Source: Desulfovibrio sp. ZJ369 | GTDB lineage: Bacteria > Desulfobacterota > Desulfovibrionia > Desulfovibrionales > Desulfovibrionaceae | DNA: 40,420 nt | Reading direction: 5' to 3' | Assembly (NCBI RefSeq): GCF_011039085.1 | Contig: NZ_JAAKEI010000023.1 | Span: 1 to 40,420, forward strand | Shown: positions 36,225 through 40,420 of the stretch, piece after piece | How positions within the stretch are numbered: position 1 is the stretch's first letter | Layout: each line of letters begins with the position of its first letter | Program-made: the position numbers and the translations under genes | Notes under the pieces: generated by a model | The model's input: the letters and a program-made list of their open reading frames with translations, nothing else | What the model was told of the DNA's origin: nothing | Databases searched by the model: none

Positions 36225-37004
36225 TCAATGAGCCCGCAAGGGGAGGCTCTTGTCGGGCCGAAGCTGTTTTTCCTTACTGATCTGGGCCAGCATCCGGGGG
36301 TAAAGAGTTTCATCGGCGTCCAGTCGCATGGCCATGTGGATGTGGGCGGCGGCTTCATCATAGAATTTCAACGCGCACAGGATGCGGGCCAGATTAAAGT
36401 GCGCGTGGTCGTCCTCCGGAGCCAGTTCAAGCACGCGTTTGCCGAAAAGCAAAGCCAATTCGGGCTGGGAGCTCTTGCGCAGTTTGACCCCGAAATCGCG
36501 GAACATATGCTTGTGGGTCGGCATAATATTGTCTCTGGAAGCCGCAAGCTGCTCCAGGGCGAGAATCGCGGCCTGACGTTCGCGCGGGCGTTTCAGGCGC
36601 AAGAGAGCCTTGCGAAAGCTCTCGCGCAGGCCGCTCTCGATTTGTTTGGCTCTGCGCGCGGCTTCCAGGGCGCGCACGCGGGCATCTTCCGGGTCCGGGT
36701 CGTGCGGGCCGGGCGTGGAAATCTGGGGTTGAGGCCCATCCGTCAGATGGCTAATATCCAGCATGGTCACGGGCATGGCCAGGATGGAGGGCTCGGACCT
36801 GAAGCGGGCGGCAAAGTCTGCCGCGCTGACGCGTTCCGGCGTGGACATGGGCTGAAAGGCCGTGTCCAACTGTTGTACGGCGTACTCCTGCGACGCAAGC
36901 TCCCAGACGAAGAAAAGCGTTTTGCGCGAACCGTCCGCCTTGCCGGAGGCAAAAGAGTACACGCCTAAATATTTGGGTGGACGCATGGGTAAAATGTACA
37001 TCAT
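36225..37004 (-). CDS. TPR-containing protein of unknown function
   Basis: A 259-residue cytoplasmic protein. The N-terminal part (YLGVYSFASGKADGSRKTLF) is a beta-rich region of unknown family; the middle is charged and helical; residues about 185-245 hold TPR-like helices (PELALLFGKRVLELAPEDDH followed by AHFNLARILCALKFYDEAAA). Probably a scaffold protein. The start at 37004 is tentative, since a second ATG at 36986 (MRPPKYLG) is possible and neither has a strong ribosome site. It diverges from hypA, with only 65 bases between. Confidence 0.65.
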   Translation of the reverse strand: MMYILPMRPPKYLGVYSFASGKADGSRKTLFFVWELASQEYAVQQLDTAFQPMSTPERVSAADFAARFRSEPSILAMPVTMLDISHLTDGPQPQISTPGPHDPDPEDARVRALEAARRAKQIESGLRESFRKALLRLKRPRERQAAILALEQLAASRDNIMPTHKHMFRDFGVKLRKSSQPELALLFGKRVLELAPEDDHAHFNLARILCALKFYDEAAAHIHMAMRLDADETLYPRMLAQISKEKQLRPDKSLPLRAH

Positions 37005-37069
37005 TTGCGCCGAATGGCAAGATTGCCCCGTACCCTTTACGCGGCAGGGCCTTTCGGGTACTGTGAGGA

Positions 37070-37423
37070 ATGCACGAAATGGCCATTGCTCAAAGCCTTC
37101 TGCGTATGGCGGAGGAAGAAATAGCCGCCAAAAACTGCAGCCGTTTGGAAGTGGTGCGCGTGGAATACGGCGCGCTCGCCGGCGTGGTGCCGGAATCTCT
37201 GGAGCTGTGCTTTGAGGCGCTGATCAAAGGCACGCCCCATGAAAGCGCGCGCCTTGAACTGATCCGCCTGCCCCTGCGTCTGCGCTGCCCGTTCTGCGGC
37301 GAGGTTTTCGGCGGTGAAGGCCAGGAGGCCCTTTTGCAGCCGTGTCCGGGCTGCGGGGAGCAATTCGGGCATGTCGTGGAGCAGGGCAAGGAATTGATCC
37401 TGAGTCATCTGGAAGCCCGCTGA
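37070..37423 (+). CDS. hypA: Hydrogenase nickel-insertion protein HypA
   Basis: A 117-residue HypA. The invariant N-terminus MHEMAIAQSLL includes the nickel ligand His2. The zinc site is formed by Cys73, Cys76 (CPFC) and Cys92, Cys95 (CPGC). It delivers nickel to [NiFe]-hydrogenase precursors together with HypB. Length is normal. It diverges from the TPR gene and is followed by hypB after a 152-base gap containing an extended hairpin. No hydrogenase structural gene lies in the window. Confidence 0.95.
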   Translation: MHEMAIAQSLLRMAEEEIAAKNCSRLEVVRVEYGALAGVVPESLELCFEALIKGTPHESARLELIRLPLRLRCPFCGEVFGGEGQEALLQPCPGCGEQFGHVVEQGKELILSHLEAR

Positions 37424-37442
37424 AGGCGGGGAAAAGATTTTA

Positions 37443-37509
37443 TCTCTCCAGAGGTTGCCGGGAGAAGCGGTTTTCAGCCGGTATTTCGCTTCTCGCCTGC
37501 CGGGAGAGA
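37443..37509 (+). repeat. Extended imperfect hairpin between hypA and hypB
   Basis: Nested complementary arms: TCTCTCC (37443-37449) with GGAGAGA (37503-37509), and GAGAAGCG (37462-37469) with CGCTTCTC (37487-37494), with GCCGG on both sides. There is no T run after it, so it is not a standard terminator. It may slow transcription or stabilise the processed hypA message. Confidence 0.45.
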
Positions 37510-37575
37510 AAACGCAAGCCTGTTGAACAGCCCCCTTTGCGACGGCTGTTTTTCGTTACAGTGAGGAGAAAGCGC

Positions 37576-38235
37576 ATGCAGATTCCCGTTGTCCGCAATG
37601 TTCTGGAAGCCAATGAAAAAATGGCCGCGCAGGTGCGCCGGCGGCTCAGTGAACGCAGCATCCTGGCCCTGAATCTGATCAGCTCTCCCGGCGCGGGCAA
37701 GACGGCTCTTCTGGAGCGCACCCTGCGCGATCTGGCCGGCGAGTTTCGCATGGCGGTCATTGAGGGCGATTTGCAGACGGACAACGACGCCCGCCGGGTG
37801 GCGGCCACCGGCGCGCAGGCCGTGCAGATCAATACCGATGGCGGCTGCCATCTGGACAGCAATATGGTTCTCTCGGCCCTGGACAATCTGGATCTGGCCG
37901 GGCTGGATATTCTGTTCATTGAAAATGTGGGCAACCTGGTATGCCCGGTGGAGTTCGACTGCGGCGAGGATGCCAAGGTCGCTCTGCTGAGCGTGGCCGA
38001 AGGCGACGACAAACCTGAAAAATATCCCCTGCTCTTCAATCTGGCCAAAGCGTTGGTGCTGAACAAGATTGATCTGCTGCCCCATGTGGACTTTGATCTG
38101 GATCGCGCCCGCGCCTTTGCCACCAGACTGAACAAGGATCTGGCCATATTTGAGCTTTCCTGCCGCAGCGGGGCAGGCCTTGAGAGCTGGTATGCCTGGC
38201 TGCGCGAAATGCGCGCGGCAAAGAAAGCGTCGTAA
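37576..38235 (+). CDS. hypB: Hydrogenase maturation GTPase HypB
   Basis: A 219-residue SIMIBI-class GTPase that drives nickel transfer to hydrogenase. P-loop SSPGAGKT (36-43), the metal-site pair Cys91-His92 in GGCHLD and Cys123 in ENVGNLVCP, and NKID (163-166) for guanine. The N-terminal nickel-binding CxxCGC motif and His-rich stretch seen in some HypB proteins are absent. The ATG at 37576 has GAGGAGA upstream; a longer frame from 37342 overlaps hypA and is not used. Convergent with the exported protein gene at 38272. Confidence 0.95.
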   Translation: MQIPVVRNVLEANEKMAAQVRRRLSERSILALNLISSPGAGKTALLERTLRDLAGEFRMAVIEGDLQTDNDARRVAATGAQAVQINTDGGCHLDSNMVLSALDNLDLAGLDILFIENVGNLVCPVEFDCGEDAKVALLSVAEGDDKPEKYPLLFNLAKALVLNKIDLLPHVDFDLDRARAFATRLNKDLAIFELSCRSGAGLESWYAWLREMRAAKKAS

Positions 38236-38271
38236 CGCGGGTGCAGGCTGCCTTTGCAAGGCTCCGCCGTT

Positions 38272-39249
38272 TCAACGGCCGCCTTCGCCCGCCGCATACG
38301 CGGCCACGTCCACAATCAGCGTGCGGGAAGCCGGCCGCAACGTCAACGTAAACAACTGCACATCCTTTTGCGGCGCGTCGGCATTGGCCAGCGCGGGCAG
38401 CATGGCGGCGGGCGCCAGCATGATCGTGGCTTCGCCACGGCCGGATGCAAGAAAGTAGTCAAGGGCCTTTTGCAAAATATCCTTTTGCTTCATCGGATCC
38501 AGAGCTGTCATTTCGGTAAAGTTCATATCCAGACCGGGCAGTTCCGCCTGCCAGGGCCTGTATCCCTGGGCGTACAGGCTGCGCAGCAGCACGGCAAGGT
38601 TTTCGGCAGTGAGAGGCCGCCGCAGTTCCAGATGATCCAGAAGATCCGGCCCTTGCGCGGATGGTTTGCCCGCAGCGGGCGGCTGCCCCGGCGAAAGGCG
38701 CGCAGCCCAGGTCAGGCCGGCGAAACCCAGGCCTGCCAGCACGGCGTCGTTGTCGTCGCGCGGCGGGTCGGGGGGCAGCAGGCCGCACACTTCGCGCATG
38801 CTCATGCCCGGACGAAACTGATCCAGCGCGCAAACCGGCCTGCTGTCCGGTCCCGGCAGCAGACTTTGCACCGTACCGTTGAAATGGCGGCTGATCTTGT
38901 TGCGCATGTCCAGAATCAGACAGGCGGCATGATCGCCGCAAAAGGTGAGGCGGCGCGTCTGCCCGATGGGCACGGCCTTGAAGGAGCAGAACGCCAGGCC
39001 CGTGTCCAGACGCAGATCCGCTGTGCCGCCGGGATTTTCGATTTCATCCTGGCCGCCGGGCTGCATGTCCAGACGCACAAAAAAAACACGTCTCTTGGAT
39101 GTGAAACGAATATTGAGCAAATCGCCGCTGGATTGGTTGCTGATTGCCAGGGCGGCATCTTCCGCGGCGGCCGGAGTTTGCGCCAAACTCAGAGCACAGA
39201 GAAACAGGCAGAGCAAAAACAGCCTGAAACGGCGTTGCAAGAGGTTCAT
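38272..39249 (-). CDS. Conserved exported protein of unknown function
   Basis: A 325-residue protein with a signal peptide (FRLFLLCLFLCALSLAQTPA, cleavage probably after the Ala-rich end). The mature part has beta-type segments (LLNIRFTSKRRVFFVRLDMQ) and cysteines that may pair in the periplasm (for example LAFCSFK, LTFCGDHAACL). No enzyme motif is seen. The ATG at 39249 has GGAG six bases upstream, unlike the longer reading to 39282. I do not recognise the family. Confidence 0.7.
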   Translation of the reverse strand: MNLLQRRFRLFLLCLFLCALSLAQTPAAAEDAALAISNQSSGDLLNIRFTSKRRVFFVRLDMQPGGQDEIENPGGTADLRLDTGLAFCSFKAVPIGQTRRLTFCGDHAACLILDMRNKISRHFNGTVQSLLPGPDSRPVCALDQFRPGMSMREVCGLLPPDPPRDDNDAVLAGLGFAGLTWAARLSPGQPPAAGKPSAQGPDLLDHLELRRPLTAENLAVLLRSLYAQGYRPWQAELPGLDMNFTEMTALDPMKQKDILQKALDYFLASGRGEATIMLAPAAMLPALANADAPQKDVQLFTLTLRPASRTLIVDVAAYAAGEGGR

Positions 39250-39477
39250 GGCGAGCTCCGGTTGCAGTGTTGAGGCTTGCACTTTAGCAATGTCCGGGGG
39301 GCGCTTGTCAAGCCGCGCCCCTTGCCGGCGCAGCGTGCATGCCCCAAAACAGCCGCGGCTTTTGCGCGCTTTACGCTTCTGCGCTCTGTTGCTATGTTTC
39401 GCAGCGCAAAGCTTACGGCAATCAGGAGTTCCGCCCTTCCGGCGGCAGGAAACGGCAATCGGAGGCAGAGTAGAGAC

Positions 39478-40209
39478 ATGGCTTTTGTCACAAAAAAGCC
39501 CAACGCGGGAGACCAGAACCCGGAACGCAGCACGCCCCTGCGTTTCTCGTCGCTTCTGACGCTGTGTTTTTTGGTCCTGGCGGCCGTTGTCCTGGCCTAT
39601 GTGGCAGGAGTCATGAGCGGGCGCGCATATTCGTCACGCCAGAGCTCCGCTGCCGTGCAACCCGCCGCCCACGCAGCGGCCGGAGATTCGCGGGATGGTG
39701 ATGCGGCCGCGGCGCGGGAGACTCCTGAAAAAGACCCGCAGATACTTGCTCCTGAGGAGCTGCGCTTTGCTCTCGCCTTGCGTGGCAGAGCAGGCGAGGC
39801 TGCCGCGCGGGAAGCGGGCGGGGCGCAAGCTGCTCAGGGCGGCGGGGCTGACCAGGCCGCGGCGGCAGCTCCTGCTTTCCGGCCCGCAATCCCCCCGGCA
39901 ACCGTACAACCCGCTGTTCCCGCCCCCGGCGCTGCCGGAGAAATGCCCCAGCCCCAGGCCGCAAATCCGGCCGCCATGTTTGATTATGTCTTTCAAGTGG
40001 CGGCTTTCAAGGATGAGGACAGTGTCGACGCCCTGCGTCAGCGTCTGGAGGGCAGAGGATTCCGCACCCGTATGCAGCGCGACGGAAAGTTGTATCTGGT
40101 ATTCGTGCTGTTGCGCGGTGATACGGCCAGGGCCGCTGAAGTGCCGCAAATCATGCAGGAAATGCATTTGGGCGAGCCCATTGTGCGCAGCCGCAAGCCT
40201 GCCCTGTAA
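39478..40209 (+). CDS. SPOR-domain membrane protein
   Basis: A 243-residue bitopic protein: cytoplasmic N-terminus, one membrane segment at 25-46 (LLTLCFLVLAAVVLAYVAGV), an Ala/Pro-rich periplasmic linker, and a C-terminal SPOR domain at about 165-243 (FDYVFQVAAFKDEDSVDALR, then GFRTRMQRDGKLYLVFVL). SPOR domains bind denuded glycan strands at the division site. ATG at 39478 has GGAGG eleven bases upstream; the frame opens further upstream to 39277 but that part overlaps the divergent gene's leader. Confidence 0.88.
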   Translation: MAFVTKKPNAGDQNPERSTPLRFSSLLTLCFLVLAAVVLAYVAGVMSGRAYSSRQSSAAVQPAAHAAAGDSRDGDAAAARETPEKDPQILAPEELRFALALRGRAGEAAAREAGGAQAAQGGGADQAAAAAPAFRPAIPPATVQPAVPAPGAAGEMPQPQAANPAAMFDYVFQVAAFKDEDSVDALRQRLEGRGFRTRMQRDGKLYLVFVLLRGDTARAAEVPQIMQEMHLGEPIVRSRKPAL

Positions 40210-40225
40210 GAAGCGTGCCCACCGC

Positions 40226-40293
40226 GCGCGTCAGCCGTTGGCGGCTGTGCCGCCTTGCGGATGACGACAGCAGAGACAGGCGCAGGCGAACTT
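40226..40293 (+). repeat. Partial dispersed repeat (middle portion only)
   Basis: The block CGCGTCAGCCGTTGGCGGCT, GTGCCGCCTTGCGGATGACG and ACAGCAGAGACAGGCGC matches the middle of the copy at 28552-28700 on the other strand with few differences. Its natural right end is missing: at 40294 it is interrupted by the start of another complete-type element. Probably a nested insertion. Confidence 0.6.
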
Positions 40294-40420
40294 TAGAGCA
40301 ATTTCACTTTGAAATTGCTCTGGCGGCCGCGGGAGCGGACGCCCGCGCCGAATGAGCGTCCAGACCGCGTTCTGGACGCGAAATGATGGCGGCGCCGCTT
40401 TTGAAATTGAATAATTTCAA
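40294..40420 (+). repeat. Structured dispersed repeat, right end cut off by window
   Basis: Begins TAGAGCAATTTC and closes with GAAATTGCTCT; the GC-rich spacer matches 29266-29406 base for base; the middle hairpin is GCGTCCAGA, loop CCGCG, TTCTGGACGC, with a stem different from the 29266 copy; the right hairpin begins GCTTTTGAAATT. The window ends within the right hairpin. Confidence 0.85.

Noticed and set aside
37342-37575. Longer HypB start
   Set aside because: The extension overlaps hypA and lacks any HypB-like residue; ATG 37576 has a good ribosome site.
1-40420. CRISPR array or tRNA/rRNA genes
   Set aside because: The repeats found are dispersed, long and unevenly spaced, not direct repeats with unique spacers. 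I found no tRNA or rRNA sequence by eye, although a tRNA search program would be more reliable.

Overview
The window looks like chromosomal DNA of a GC-rich deltaproteobacterium of the Desulfovibrio type. I infer this from hypA/hypB hydrogenase maturation genes, a cluster of AMIN, TPR and SPOR envelope proteins, and codon use; there is no rRNA or other direct taxonomic marker. Nearly everything from 827 to 28499 is one long minus-strand gene series for a surface polysaccharide.

Reading in the direction of transcription (high to low coordinates), the series begins with a 2476-residue fully reducing type I polyketide synthase (21069-28499). A PLP-dependent alpha-oxoamine synthase (19768-21072) overlaps it by 4 nt. 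Then come an ABC-type capsule export set (kpsD-like lipoprotein, kpsM, kpsT, kpsE), a coiled-coil protein, wecB, a wrecked wecC, a block of glycosyltransferases with two AT-rich imported genes, a polysaccharide deacetylase-like protein, a GT2 glycosyltransferase fused to a short-chain reductase, and an LTA-synthase-type phosphotransferase. The PKS, oxoamine synthase and reductase correspond in type and order of action to RkpA, RkpG and RkpH of the rhizobial K-antigen system. No KpsC/KpsS Kdo transferases are present. I infer a capsule whose lipid anchor or carrier is an amino-lipid made by the PKS and released by the oxoamine synthase.

A second, smaller minus-strand operon (31655-34630) carries a sugar aminotransferase, a small unrecognised gene now split by an inserted repeat, and an intact wecC. 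Its upstream region (34738-34916) has a consensus-like promoter between two perfect 18-bp inverted repeats, the layout of an invertible phase-variation promoter. Between the two operons (28500-31654) lies a scrap region with a decayed IS1-type transposase, a tyrosine recombinase gene, an IS4-type remnant and several repeats.

A family of structured dispersed repeats with TAGAGC/GCTCTA ends is scattered through the window (1-126, 28552-28700, 29266-29406, 31042-31408, 33120-33256, 34916-35123, 40226-40420). Their hairpin stems differ in sequence but keep pairing. One copy has demonstrably jumped into a TA dinucleotide inside a gene: removing it restores the reading frame exactly.

The right end (35323-40209) is ordinary core DNA: AMIN protein, TPR protein, hypA, hypB, a conserved exported protein and a SPOR-domain protein. 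The left end has a small HTH regulator preceded by a tightly coupled 57-residue ORF.
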